NCBI GenBank assembly: GCA_903632075.3
Contig: CAHIKZ030002025.1
Location: 173,501-237,500 of the forward strand
Reading direction: 5' to 3'
DNA: 64,000 nucleotides
Source: Acanthosepion pharaonis
Taxonomy: Eukaryota; Mollusca; Cephalopoda; Sepiida; Sepiidae
Numbering within the stretch: the stretch's first letter is position 1; each line of letters opens with the position of its first letter. Shown piece by piece: positions 12,801 through 23,459 of the stretch. Under the pieces are notes generated by a model. It was given only the letters and a program-made list of their open reading frames with translations, searched no databases and was not told the origin of the DNA. A program made the position numbers and the translations under genes.

Positions 12801-13440
12801 ATTGAGCAGATAGTAACTGATGTTTGAAAATATAACACAGATACCTGAAGCCATATAGGAGTGGCAAAACTTATACTTACTTAGCTTTGTAACTTTTTAG
12901 TTCATTTTTTTTCTGCTAATATAAATTAATTCTAAGGATAATTCTTAGGTAGACATTAAAACATAACTCAATTTTTGTTACAATACATTTTATCAATAAA
13001 TTAAGAATCTTTCTCATTGTAGAGATAAAGATTCCAGATGACAAAAATTAAAAATAGAAGTTAAGTAAATAACAAATACAAAGACTATATTGAATTTTAA
13101 AAGATAACAGAATACAAAAGTGATTATGTGATCCAACTTAAGAAGTTTTGGATAAATATTGCACAAAACATTAATAGAAAAGGTATTTTCAATGTCATTT
13201 TTTTTTTGGGGATATAGTGTTAGATGCCTAATACAAATAGAGGGAATCTTAAAAAGAATAAGGAATTGGCTTCTTTTTCTAAACTGGTTGACAATCAAGG
13301 CTAAAGAGTCCACTCTACTCTACTATTTAACCCAGTTGGGGTAGAAAAGATGGATTCATATATTTCCCAAGGCTATTTGTGCAAAAATGAATATAATGAA
13401 CTTGGATGAAACTCAAGCTCAATTCATTATTTCCTCATAA

Positions 13441-13448
<8 letters not shown>

Positions 13449-13481
<33 letters not shown>

Positions 13482-13688
13482 TAATATTATTGATAAATAT
13501 ACACATACATATGCAAAATATATAGATATATATACATATATGCATACACATACATGTATTTTTTTGAATAAAAATTCAAGTGGATAGAATCCAGGTAGAA
13601 CTGAATGTCCAGGACAGAGTAAGGATATAATAAAAAGGCTTAAACACTCATATTCCATGGTCATAATTTATTCCATTGGAATCATAAA

Positions 13689-13730
<42 letters not shown>
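13449..13730. repeat. (TA)n microsatellites
   Basis: Two pure TA runs, at about 13449-13479 and 13693-13726, with TA/CA-rich sequence between them and no recognisable gene. Confidence 0.95.
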
Positions 13731-13732
<2 letters not shown>

Positions 13733-13799
13733 AATGCAAGACTCTTCAAGTAAATCAAATCAAGTTCTCTCAGTCATTTTGTGTTTATCTAAAAATAAA

Positions 13800-14150
13800 T
13801 TCATGAGATTTGACTATAGTGGTGAAAGTTTTGTGCAGGATCATCCACACTTTTTGAAGGGACGAATACAGAGACCTGGTGCGCCAAGTGCCACAAGGTC
13901 CCCAAACGACCCTCCGCAGGTTTTGAATTCAGAGTTGTCCTTCTCCTAGACCAGTTGCCATCCAAGGCTATAGAACCCAGTCTGTCCTGCTATTTACCCA
14001 TAGCTGGAGGGAGAAGAAGAGGATTCACACCTTTCCCAAGGGTATTAGAATGTAAGTGAATGTAATGGATTCGACTGGAATTCAAACTCGGCTCTGCGAT
14101 TCCTCAATCCAAGCCACTATCCATTACTCCACCGTGCATCCTATCTATAT
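13800..14150 (-). repeat. tRNA-derived SINE (family 1)
   Basis: Read on the minus strand, the unit begins with a tRNA-like head: GGTGGAGTAATGGATAGTGG (A-box region), then GAGTTTGAATTCCAGTCGAA (B-box region). A body follows with the landmarks TAGCTATGGGTAAATAGCAG, CTATAGCCTTGGATGG and CACTATAGTCAAA. The same landmarks, in the same order, occur at 19140-19355 and 34430-34775 in this orientation, inverted at 35095-35405, and partly at 60590-60800. Multiple copies with a pol III-type head identify a SINE. Cephalopod genomes are known for such tRNA-related SINEs; which named family this is, I cannot tell. Confidence 0.8.
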
Positions 14151-14171
14151 CTTTATCTATCTATCTATCTA

Positions 14172-14213
<42 letters not shown>

Positions 14214-14237
14214 ATATATATAAATGTACAATGGTTG

Positions 14238-14294
<57 letters not shown>

Positions 14295-14345
14295 GTATAT
14301 ATAAACTTATACATTTACATATATATATACATTCTTTTTATATAT
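14150..14345. repeat. (TATC)n and (TA)n microsatellite cluster
   Basis: TATC tetranucleotides at the SINE end lead into long TA runs at about 14177-14208 and 14244-14290. SINEs in this window commonly end in such simple repeats. Confidence 0.93.
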
Positions 14346-14784
14346 TATTTTTAGAGATATAATTCATTTAAGTAAAGACTGGTAATTATAATTAATACTG
14401 TTTAATTAAAAAAATGGAGCATTTATGTAAATAAATTATATCTATAAAAATAACATATAAACAGAAAATATATTAAATAATTGTTGAACTTTATCCATTT
14501 CACAATATGTTCTCATATTTTATATTAAAATATGTTTCAGGAGCAGATATGATTGATCAAGAAAAAATTGTCCAAGGTGTGTATTCTTCAAATGGTAGTT
14601 CAGACTTTGCAAACCAGATTAGGGTTACAAGTTTGATTTTTTTCAAGAATTTACTTAAATAAATCATATCTATAAAAATAATGTATAAATAGGAAATATA
14701 TAAAATCATTGTCATACTTAATCCATTTCACAATATTAATAAGAACACCGGATTATATATCTTACTATTCTTTCATTTATTATA

Positions 14785-14826
<42 letters not shown>

Positions 14827-15246
14827 TTCAGATATGACTAAAAATATATCCCTAAAAGGACAATATGAATAAAGACAAAAGCCCGTGCATTTCATCCTCC
14901 GATGGATTTTATCAATGCAAATGTGAGGATTTTATTTTGCAACAAGTTTCTATAAAGGTAAAAAGTGTTGTTAGTATTTCCACATCTTTTAATTTAAGAG
15001 ACACTCATTAATATTCATCAGGTTAACTGAAAAGTCTAGATAAAATATGAAGGAAGCTAAATGACTTAATTTGGCAACTAATGAATGAAAGTGAGTTAAT
15101 GACATTGAATTTTCTTTTATACAATTAATATATAAATTATTTTAGTATGGGATTAATTTATTTTTTTTTATTTTTACCTTTTTTAATCATTTCACCCCAA
15201 GCAAGGCAGGAATGCCACTAGTAGGCAAGGTGGTTTAAGAGAAAAG

Positions 15247-15296
<50 letters not shown>

Positions 15297-15420
15297 GGAC
15301 TTTCAGGCTGGTAAATAGTTAATACTGTTTATTATAAACAAACCATTTACTTAAATATTTGTATATATAAAAATAACATATAAACAGAAAATATATATAT
15401 ACACACAGTCCTATGGTTAC
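14345..15420. repeat. Dispersed AT-rich repeat with recurring ATAAACAGAAAATAT module
   Basis: A module reading approximately ACTTAAATAAATTATATC, then TATAAAAATAACATATAA, then ACAGAAAATAT, appears near 14430, 14655, 15350, 60940 and 61290. The flank TTATCCATTTCACAATATG and a later block ending TTCAGACTTTGCAAACCAGA are shared with 60985-61120, where the same block continues into a tRNA-like sequence. The 14,600 copy keeps only a decayed trace of that tRNA-like part. TA runs lie at 14784-14800 (followed by TG) and 15251-15292. No coding content recognised. Confidence 0.6.
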
Positions 15421-15589
15421 AGAGAACTCAGTCGAGTTTAACCACGGAATATATGATTGAAGCGGCACTAAGTTGAGTCTGATTTGGAATCTCTAAAAAG
15501 GTTCAGTTGTTGAGGCCCATTTGGTACAGTTGGTATGTTGTTCATTTGAAAACCCAACAGTCATTTTTTCGACAGATTTTTGGTGGATG

Positions 15590-15640
15590 CGCACTGCTGA
15601 TGAGTCCCAATTATATGACAAAAATAGTATTAAAGTGCTT
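15590..15640 (+). ncRNA. Decayed hammerhead-ribozyme-like motif (candidate)
   Basis: The sequence contains CTGATGAG at 15597-15604, flanked by GCACT before it and AGTGC about 30 bases after it, which could pair as stem I. The second core box should be GAAA but reads CAAAAA after TATGA, and stem II (TCCCAA...) no longer pairs well. It may be a worn copy of a retroelement-borne hammerhead, or chance. It is much weaker than the motif at 35013-35055. Confidence 0.3.
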
Positions 15641-15683
15641 CCTCTATTCCTGTTGAGGTTTCTATCAGACTCAATGAATTAAT

Positions 15684-15686
<3 letters not shown>

Positions 15687-15726
<40 letters not shown>

Positions 15727-15747
15727 ATTGATTCTAAACTGGATTAG

Positions 15748-15797
<50 letters not shown>
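15687..15797. repeat. (TA)n/(TG)n microsatellites
   Basis: Two TA runs, about 15687-15712 (continuing into TG repeats) and 15753-15795. Confidence 0.95.
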
Positions 15798-15799
15798 AC

Positions 15800-16600
15800 A
15801 ATTTTTTATAGTAATATAATTTTGCATTCTTAAAATAGACTTGTGAAGAAACATGATTGCACATTCTTTGAAACAACTTGGCAAATAAAATTCTGAGTCA
15901 ATGGATCTTACAATGAGTAAGTGGTGAAGGTGCTAAAAAATCTTTGACTTATCTCATTTCCCAAAATCTGACCAGATATCAGGTTTTTTTTCTTATTTTA
16001 TCTTCTTTTTTAATTCTTTTAAAAGGTTTCCCAGTCAGTACTTTTCAGCACCCCCTATGTAATAATTTCTGAAATATCTAATATTTTCTCGGACTATTAG
16101 TCTTCCTATGAATATCTAAGCAGATAGTCACAGCACTTAAAGAACATAGATTTTCCAAGTTTTAACCATTTGGGGAAAGGATATTGCAAGTGTAGGTTAA
16201 GCTCAGATATTCCTGTTGATTAAATGAATTTAAGAAGAGCAAATTCATGGAAAGAATTCAAATGACGAGTATTAAGGTGTCTGCCTGCAAAATAATACTT
16301 ATGCATAAACATGCTGTCAGAATGAGAAAGACAAGTGCAGAAAGATCTATACCTATATTTAATAGATTACACAAAGGTATTTGGTAAGCTATGACATGAA
16401 CATCTTGAAATATTAAGAACCCTTTGATTTACACAGAAAATATGTAACCTGTACTGGGAAGAAACTGTCTGAATGCAGATAGTGAATGACTTTTTGTGAA
16501 TGCAGAGAAAAGAGAAAAGGGAGTACAAAAATAATAGTTTTCAAATATATGTTTCCATCTATACAGTGAGTCAATACTAAAAGGACTAAAAGACCTATCA
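15800..16600. other. No gene recognised
   Basis: AT-rich sequence without a supported open frame, repeat landmark or RNA gene that I can identify. Confidence 0.5.
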
Positions 16601-16609
16601 GGATTTATT

Positions 16610-17455
16610 ATTATTAAAATTGTCCAAATGATATTACAGCATAATTGTCCATCCCTCAAAATGTTTAATGTCTAAAGTACCACTAAACTAACTGAGTTAC
16701 TATTTTACAACTTTTCAGATAAGGTTTTTAGCTATCTTGACACTATTTGTCTTGAGAATCATTGAAAAACCCTTTGAGTTATTCAGCTAGAAAGAGAACA
16801 GGTTAAAATCCTTTTGTGTCAGTCCCATTATGTCTTCCCAACTGATCAATAGTGAGAGGAAAAAGATCATTCAGGCCTTCAGTAATGGTACCAACATTCA
16901 TACTCTGGCTTCCATCTTCAAAGTCCATTCAAGAACCATTAAGAGAACAGTGAATAAGTTTAATAAAGATGGAACAGTAAAGAGGAAAACTGGAGCAGGA
17001 TATATCAACAAGAAGAGGGTTCATCAGTTAAACTTAAAACATGTGACAGTCCAAAGAGCAATGAAAAAAGACTTAAAAATGAAATGTGTGAGGCAACTTA
17101 TTACCCCAAGACAGAAAGTTAGAAGTTTAGAGAGGGTGAAGATCATCTTGAATAAGTTAGAAAATCATCTTGGAATAATAAGTATATATTTGAACTTTAT
17201 TTCATTCATTCATGAGCTTCCGATCCTTAGCTATGATTAATTAATGATGAATATGTCATTTTCGTATATGATTGATTTCATTCTGATTCTTCTTTTATGC
17301 TTGGAGAGTAATTATACATTCTTATTGCTCAAAGTAATAATGTTATAAAAACCTTGGAGAATTCCAGTAAGATATCTTTAATCATTTCTAAGATACAACA
17401 TTTCAGAGCTTAATCTAACAAATGGACAATTTTGCTTTTACACGATTTAGACAAC
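16610..17455 (+). mobile_element. Non-autonomous Tc1/mariner-type transposon, copy 1 (catalytic domain missing)
   Basis: Terminal sequences AAAATTGTCCAAATGATAT (left) and the inverted form near 17425-17455 (GGACAATTTTGCTTTTACAC) bracket a short element. Inside, 16830-17180 encodes the N-terminal DNA-binding part of a transposase: ERKKIIQAFSNGTNIHTLAS, then IFKVHSRTIKRTVNKFNKDG, a helix-turn-helix. A second helical region follows, VTVQRAMKKDLKMK, ending at VKIILNKLENH. The reading then runs directly into non-coding tail sequence; no DDE/D domain is present. Copies at 27890-28650 and 59710-60560 pass from ILNKL into the same tail. The element therefore could move only with a transposase supplied elsewhere. 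Confidence 0.72.
16830..17240 (+). pseudogene. Transposase N-terminal domain only (136 codons)
   Basis: An open frame of 136 codons starts at MSSQLINSERKKIIQ. Residues about 10-50 form a helix-turn-helix of the type found at the N terminus of Tc1/mariner transposases. About residues 70-115 look like the second DNA-binding subdomain but are rearranged relative to the minus-strand copies, where REENWISQSQKKRDHHFKLE precedes it. The last ~20 residues are element tail read through. Family transposases are usually around 340 residues, so the catalytic two thirds are absent. Confidence 0.65.
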
Positions 17456-17465
17456 ATACACACAC

Positions 17466-17469
17466 AGAT

Positions 17470-17530
<61 letters not shown>
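17466..17530. repeat. (CA)n microsatellite
   Basis: An almost pure CA run of about 60 bases just beyond the right end of the transposon copy. Confidence 0.97.
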
Positions 17531-17708
17531 GATGCACATATATATATTCCAAGGACTGATAAAGTGTTATAATGAAGCTTTTTATTCAGTTTTTCTTGTT
17601 TTTGTATAAGTTTTTTTTTTCTGGATATTAAATAAAAAGCTTAATTACAGAACCTTGCCTGTTGTCTTAAAGGAAACTTGTATAAAAGAGGTATTGCTAC
17701 CTAAATAC

Positions 17709-17713
<5 letters not shown>

Positions 17714-17745
<32 letters not shown>
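17714..17745. repeat. (TA)n microsatellite
   Basis: Pure TA run. The neighbouring words CAAAGTCATCATCGCAG (17923 on) and ATGATGACATTGTGCTATGC (18020 on) form a short inverted pair around 17920-18040. Confidence 0.9.
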
Positions 17746-18182
17746 TATATATTGCATGTATTTTGGCAGCATATTTTCCATTAAGACACGTTTCATTGAA
17801 TAGTTTAGACAAGTTGTGTCTACTTATATTTACAAACAAGCTTTTCAGTGTCATTATTAAAGAAAGAGAGGAAATCGCCATGTTGATACATATTATTTTA
17901 TTCCAAGTACTTTTGATATAGCACAAAGTCATCATCGCAGTGTTGTTTATTTCAAGAGAAATATTGTATTGTTCAACATTTCCAAAGACAAAATTGCTGT
18001 ATTCATCTGAAACATACTGATGATGACATTGTGCTATGCCAAAAGTACTTGGAATAAAATAACATATATCAACAGGGTAATTTTCGCTCTTATTTTATTA
18101 TTAAAAAAAAAAGAAACTTCTCCCTGAACATGAAAGGATCCAACTGAAAATAAGTAGACAAAACTTATATATATATTCAATG

Positions 18183-18233
<51 letters not shown>

Positions 18234-18297
18234 GAAAAATTTGGAAAAAACAAACAAAAATCCTTAAATGCAATTATGTTGTTTAAAATGAATGAAA

Positions 18298-18341
18298 TGT
18301 CGACGTCTGACGTTTCGGTTTAATAAACCTTTTTCAAGACA
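18298..18341 (-). ncRNA. Hammerhead-like motif in PLE terminus (altered core)
   Basis: On the minus strand: TGTC, then a core-like CTTGAAAAAG, a perfect stem-loop GGTTTA/TAAACC, then GAAAC, GTCAGACGTC and GACA. TGTC and GACA can pair as stem I, and GAAAC plus a GTC before stem I are hammerhead hallmarks. The first core box should be CUGANGA and is not, so catalysis is unlikely in this copy. Hammerheads are known in PLE terminal repeats. Confidence 0.45.
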
Positions 18342-18550
18342 ATATTCATTAAAATACAATTCAGTTCAATTTGACAAAGACGATGGACATAAAAAACAAG
18401 TCTTATCCAAAACAGATAACTGAAAATTTTTAAAATGATCAGCTTTCCGTTTAGCATGGTCACATTGTCGTCACATGGGCGACGCTTTCAAAACGTATTC
18501 CTAAAAATTTTTGATTATTTTGAATGAAAAAGAAAATGAAAAGAATTCTA

Positions 18551-18870
18551 TTAGGATCTAAAATTTTTATGTGTATGCTTGTCGAGCATTAATCTCGCTA
18601 AAAAAGGGGAAATATTAAAGAAACCAGGTCTAGTATTCACCGTGCGTGAGATGGATATTATACCTGCTTCATAAATCCTCCTGAGATTTTTATTATGAAA
18701 ATATTTTAATACCTTCACGGAGTCGAAATCGAAATTATGATCTGCTTTAGTTGTGTGTACAACTAAAGCATTGTTAAAATTTCCGAGGCGAATATCTCGT
18801 TTATGTTCAAAAACACGAGATTTTACGGACCTACATGTTTCACCCACATATTTTAGGTTACAGTTTTTGC
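18551..18870 (-). pseudogene. GIY-YIG endonuclease domain fragment of a Penelope-like element
   Basis: The minus-strand frame reads ASIYQISCKNCNLKYVGETC, then RSVKSRVFEHKRDIRL. IYQIS...KYVGET matches the GIY-(10-11 residues)-YIG motif, with IY and YVG in place, and the downstream arginines are present. It continues through HTTKADHNFDFDSVKVL to a natural stop after THKNFRS. Upstream of the IY the inverted terminus begins, so the RT part is gone. In the intact element this domain nicks target DNA during insertion. Confidence 0.8.
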
Positions 18871-19139
18871 ATGATATTTGATAGATGCAAGCATCGGATA
18901 AACCGAAATGTCAGACGTCGACATTTCATACATTTTAAACAACATAATTGCATTTAAGGATTTTTATTTGTTTTTTCCAAATTTTTCTTCATTCTGTCGG
19001 ATCTATATCCATTTACATTTGCTTACATATATATATATATATATATGAGTCAGTTAGTTATGTGCCATGTAGGATACACACATAGGCAATCATGTATCAT
19101 TCGATACATGATTGACGAGTCAGATTTTTTTCTGCAGTA

Positions 19140-19355
19140 GGTTGCTATTTCTTTCTCCGGTAGACCAGTTGCTATCCAAGGCTACAGAACCCGGTCTGTC
19201 CTCTATTTACCCATAGTTGGGGGAGAGAGAAAAAGATTCATACCTTTCCCAAAGGTTTTAGCATGTAAGTGATAGTAATGGATTTGACTGGAATTTGAAC
19301 TCGGCTCTCCAATTTTCCTCAGTCCGAGCTGCTATCAATTACTCCACCATGCCTC
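19140..19355 (-). repeat. tRNA-derived SINE (family 1), partial
   Basis: Shares with 13800-14150 the landmarks CTATCCAAGGCTACAGAACC, TTTACCCATAGTTGG, TTTGACTGGAATTTGAACTC and TTACTCCACCATGCCTCC (written on the plus strand; the SINE reads on the minus). The body part upstream of CCAGTTGC is missing. Confidence 0.75.
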
Positions 19356-19356
19356 C

Positions 19357-19357
<1 letters not shown>

Positions 19358-19453
<96 letters not shown>
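19358..19453. repeat. (TA)n microsatellite, about 47 units
   Basis: A pure TA run of ~95 bases directly following a SINE. Tyr-Ile reading frames here are artefacts. Confidence 0.98.
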
Positions 19454-19455
<2 letters not shown>

Positions 19456-19459
19456 TTCT

Positions 19460-20745
19460 TAAAACATGGAACACTTTTAATCCAAACGCCAGATACAAAA
19501 GTATTGTCTTGATTAAAAATAGAAATTTTAAAATACCTTTCATCCACTGCTTCATCAGAAAAAAAAATTGTTGGAATTAAGAAGAACTATTGAAAGGAAA
19601 TAAACCTGCTTGTAATAGAGTTGAAACAGTTAAGGTCAAGGAGAAGAAAACAAATTTTAAAGTTGGCCAGAACAAGACAAAACTTGCCAAAGAGTGCCAG
19701 TTGATGTGTTGATAACAACCACCTCCAAGATGTTAAGATGGTGTTTTATCCAAGCCTTGTGCAGCGCAGAGAAGAACTCTGCTGAATAATAGGACTCACA
19801 AGTGACAGTACTCAATAAATGCTTCCTGATGGCAGACTCATGTGCCTGTGAGTGCTTGGATGTTAATGTAGCATATCTATGTATAAAGTCAGGTATGGGC
19901 TGTGCAATCCACACCTTCAGCCATTGGATAGTCTTATCCGTGTAGCCGGCCTCACACCAACACTTAACATAATAAATAACAGAACTTTGTTGATTGAGGG
20001 TCAAGACTTCCTTATAGACAAATGTGAAAGCACTCCCTATAGCAAAGATATAATGTATTACTACAGAATTAAAGCAGTAAATGACAGTTGAGGAGATCTT
20101 ATTAGTGCACCATTGACTATAAGAGCCAATTCAATGTAGGCAGGACACTTAGGTTGTTCAAATGTTTTTATTTCATTAAACTTAGAAATTTTAAGTCTAA
20201 TGTTTGTTTTGATGACACCTTCCAGATAGCTGTTGGTGAGAAAAATATTGGTAATTTTCCTAAGTTTGGCATCAAGTTTGCATTTGAACATGTCATTAAT
20301 AAATAATGAGTAAGTGTTTTGACAAGGTTAATTTTCCTAGACTTAGGAGCAAAAGAGTCCCAACTGAGATACAACCCAGTAAAAGTAGGATTCCTATATA
20401 AACTGGTGAGGAAACAAGTTTTTGGAACATATAAAAAAAAAATTGCCTCTCATGAAACCCTACAAAAATATTGTCCACAAGAGGGTCCCAAAGTCTAGCC
20501 ATTGCTATCCCATCAATCTGTTGATACATGTTGTTATCAAAGCTGAAAGAGACAGACTTAGTAGCCACTTCCATCAGCTTGACACAGACACTCTCAGGAA
20601 AAGATGGAGGATTAAGGAGGCCACAATACAAATAGTTTGCACAAATGTCAATAGTATCATCAAGAGGGGCATTTGTGAACAGATTACAAATATCATGGTA
20701 CAAATATATATGGTAAAATATAGTTTTAAGGTATACTATATTTAT
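19460..20745 (-). mobile_element. Degraded Penelope-like element: RT lacking its catalytic box plus GIY-YIG
   Basis: Read on the minus strand, 20703-20400 encodes the RT front: CNLFTNAPLDDTIDICANYL, then ATKSVSFSFDNNMYQQIDGI and NIFVGFHERQ. The frame then passes, with frameshifts, into SLYRNPTFTGLYLSWDSFAP (20400-20330), KSRKINLVKTLTH, and GVIKTNIRLKISKFNE (near 20200). The GIY-YIG part follows (20004-19657): VIYYVKCWCEAGYTDKTIQW, IAQPIPDFIHRYATLTSKHS. In PLEs the FVGFHE and YRKPTFTG motifs are separated by a block holding the YxDD catalytic box; here they are almost adjacent, so that block (roughly 60 residues, inferred) is deleted. The stretch to 19460 contains CTGATGAAGCAGTGG on the minus strand, probably the element's 3' region. 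Confidence 0.85.
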
Positions 20746-20878
20746 GAGTTGATGTGCTCAATATCAGGACTGACAATTGTGTTTAAGCATAAAACAGACT
20801 GTTGCCACAAGGTGCTTACCTCAATATCCACTTTTATATTTGCATACGCTCTATCCCTGATATTGAGCACTTTAACTC

Positions 20879-20885
<7 letters not shown>
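20735..20885. repeat. Short inverted repeat with ~27-bp arms
   Basis: TTATGAGTTGATGTGCTCAA followed by TATCAGG near 20740 pairs with CCTGATATTGAGCAC ... AACTCATAAA near 20855, leaving a loop of about 90 bases. It lies between the PLE remnant and a TA run and could be the remains of a small fold-back element. Confidence 0.6.
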
Positions 20886-20919
<34 letters not shown>

Positions 20920-20952
20920 ATTTATAGATGAATAAATATAAACTATATTTAT

Positions 20953-20992
<40 letters not shown>
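20882..20992. repeat. (TA)n microsatellites
   Basis: Two pure TA runs (about 20882-20912 and 20955-20990) separated by AAACTATATTTATAG-type sequence that is itself duplicated. Confidence 0.95.
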
Positions 20993-20998
<6 letters not shown>

Positions 20999-21077
20999 AT
21001 GGGAACATTGAAGTCAACATGCAGAGGCAACAGGATGTTTCATGCTAGACGCAATCATCAGTCTGCCAATATATATA

Positions 21078-22558
21078 GTGCTGTGGCAAAAGTAAGTAAG
21101 CCCCTAAGATAATATTTAAAATAATTCTCTTTTTTCTTCTAGATGTTCAACAAATCTTAATTAAACTATATATTCATTAAGAAGAACCTTTATTAAATGA
21201 ATTACAACTACTTTCAAAGAATTTTATTAAGCTGGAATAAAAATATCAATTAAAAATTAAGATGTGAAAATGTAAGTGAACCCTTACATTTACACTCTGT
21301 ATTTTTATTTTACATGGTTGCCAGTGGGAATAATTTTTTGTGTGCATGTAAAAATCAAAATAGCATGTGCTCATTTTTATTGTAAGTCAAACAATATAAT
21401 TCAGGGTGCATGCAAAGGTGTGCAATTAGAGAGTAATCTTTAAAAAAAAATAACATGGTTGAAGCTTATAATGATGAAGAAGTTTACAAAAATCTATTAA
21501 AAATGATTTGAAGTTCACATCTCCACCATAACAGCATGAAAGAAATTTTTTATAAATGGAAGGGCTTTGGTATGACAGCATCACAATTAAGAAGTGGCTG
21601 TCTGTAAAAAATCAGAGTAGGAGCAAGTAGACAACTAGTTTGGCAAACCCAGGCAAATCCATTTGATATTTGAGCTTGTCCAATGCTCACTGGCTAATGT
21701 TGGAATCAATGTGCATACATCTACAGTGCGACAAAATCTGAACAATGCCAATTTTCATAGCACAAGCATGCTCACCTCAACTATGCCAAAGCTGATATTA
21801 ATAAGCTAGAAATATTATGCCAGAAGTTTTTACGGTCGGATTAGACCATACTAGAAATTTTGGGGAGGAATAATAGGTTATATATCCGGTAAGCTCCTAA
21901 TAAGTATTTTGAAGAGAAGATTTTCATACCCACCATTAAACATGGCGGTGAGAGCATTATGATTTAGGGGTGCTTTGCTGCAGCTGAAACAGGCAAAATA
22001 GTATGCATTGACAGCACAATAGACTCTGCATGATACCAAGTAATTTTGAACGAGAGTGTCTTGTCCTCAGTTCAAAAGTTGGGTTTAGGTCGGGGCTGGA
22101 ACTTCTAACAGGACAATGATCTCAAGCATCAAAGCAAATCCACAAAAGAATAAATTTTTAAAAAGAAATTTAATATCTTGAAACAGCCTAGTCGAACTCC
22201 TGGTCTAAACCCAATTGAAAATCTGTGATTCAAGTGAAAGAAGGCAGTGCATGCAAGAAATCCTGGTAATATCAAGCAATTGTGGGAGTTTTGCCAAGAA
22301 GAATGGTCAAAAATCAGCACTTGCTACTGCCAGAAACTTCTTAAAATTATAGAAAAAAAAAGACTGGTTGACATTGTAACTGCAAAAGGAGCAGTCAGGA
22401 AATATTAAATGTAAGGGTTCACTTACTTTTGTACATCTTAATATTTTTATTCCAGCTTGATAAAAATCTTTGAAACTGATTGTAATTGATTTAATAAAGG
22501 TTTTTTTTTTTAATTTTAAATATTATCTTAGGGGTTCACTTACTTTCGCACATAGCTG
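21078..22558 (+). mobile_element. Decayed Tc1-like transposon with long terminal inverted repeats
   Basis: Ends match as inverted repeats: GTGCTGTGGCAAAAGTAAG at the left, and on the minus strand at the right CAGCTATGTGCGAAAGTAAG, each continuing into CCCCTAAGATAATATTTAAA. Both sides have the TA expected of a Tc1 target duplication (21076-21077, 22559-22560). The repeats extend ~150-220 bp, to AAGTGAACCCTTACATTT inside; the left arm carries about 60 extra bases. Internally the plus strand encodes a ruined DDE transposase: IPTIKHGGESIMI (~21930), QDNDLKHQSKSTKE (~22109) and GLNPIENL (~22205) hold the second D and the E of the triad. Stop codons are frequent. Confidence 0.85.
21470..22408 (+). 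pseudogene. Tc1 transposase pseudogene
   Basis: Coding remains between the inverted repeats, recognisable only by motifs. Around 21835-21910 an SD*TILEILGRNN stretch corresponds to the usual WSDETK first-aspartate region. The GGGSIM-like loop, QDND and NPIEN follow at normal spacing. It ends near KGAVRKY* at 22405. Several in-frame stops and frameshifts exclude function. It is far older than the copy at 52435-53906. Confidence 0.78.
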
Positions 22559-22858
22559 TACATAGATAGATAGATAGATATGAAGATACATAGATATTTT
22601 ATTCCATTCTTATACAAATTTCATTAAAGATAAGTAAAAAAGCACTATGATTAGGCTTTTTTATTAAATTTTCTTGCATTCATACAAGTTATTTCTTTTC
22701 TGAATAAAAAAAATTTGTTAAATGACTCAGCGACCTCCAACAGATCAGTTAGACAGTTTTTACACGCTATATGTCCAGAAAAGAAATCACTTATACAAAT
22801 GTAAGAAAAATATAATAGTGTTTAATCTCCAATGAAACTTGTAGATATGTGTATATAC

Positions 22859-23137
<279 letters not shown>

Positions 23138-23371
23138 TTTTATTAGATAACACTGACATCTTCCTTACAAATCATACTGGTCACTCACAACTTTTAATAC
23201 TGACTATCACAGTCAAAAGTACTTGAATGTAACAAAAAAAATGAATTTAGACAATTTATTAACCTTTTAATCCTAATCTAAAAGACTTCATTCAAAAATT
23301 GGAGAGACAGAAATTGAATAGACAGACCATATCAGTGTTACTTAATAAATCTTGTTTGAATGAATTCATGC

Positions 23372-23376
<5 letters not shown>

Positions 23377-23437
<61 letters not shown>
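23377..23437. repeat. (TA)n microsatellite
   Basis: Pure TA run adjoining the mariner element's 3' side. Confidence 0.96.
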
Positions 23438-23438
<1 letters not shown>

Positions 23439-23459
23439 TGCGATTTATAAATTGTCGTT

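Larger units (their letters stand above)
18231..18991 (-). mobile_element. 5'-truncated Penelope-like element flanked by inverted termini
   Basis: A ~93-bp sequence at 18231-18323 (GAAGAAAAATTTGGAAAAAA ... GACGTTTCGG) recurs inverted at 18897-18991. Between the arms, on the minus strand, lies a GIY-YIG endonuclease fragment. Penelope-like elements carry an RT plus GIY-YIG endonuclease, and 5'-truncated copies often end in an inverted partial copy of their terminal repeat (family knowledge). The left arm, read on the minus strand, holds a hammerhead-like fold. The arms remain nearly identical, differing at only a few positions, so the insertion is not very old. Confidence 0.82.

Noticed and set aside
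20422..20931. 169-codon plus-strand frame
   Set aside because: Opposite strand of the Penelope-like RT remnant, running into a TA repeat.
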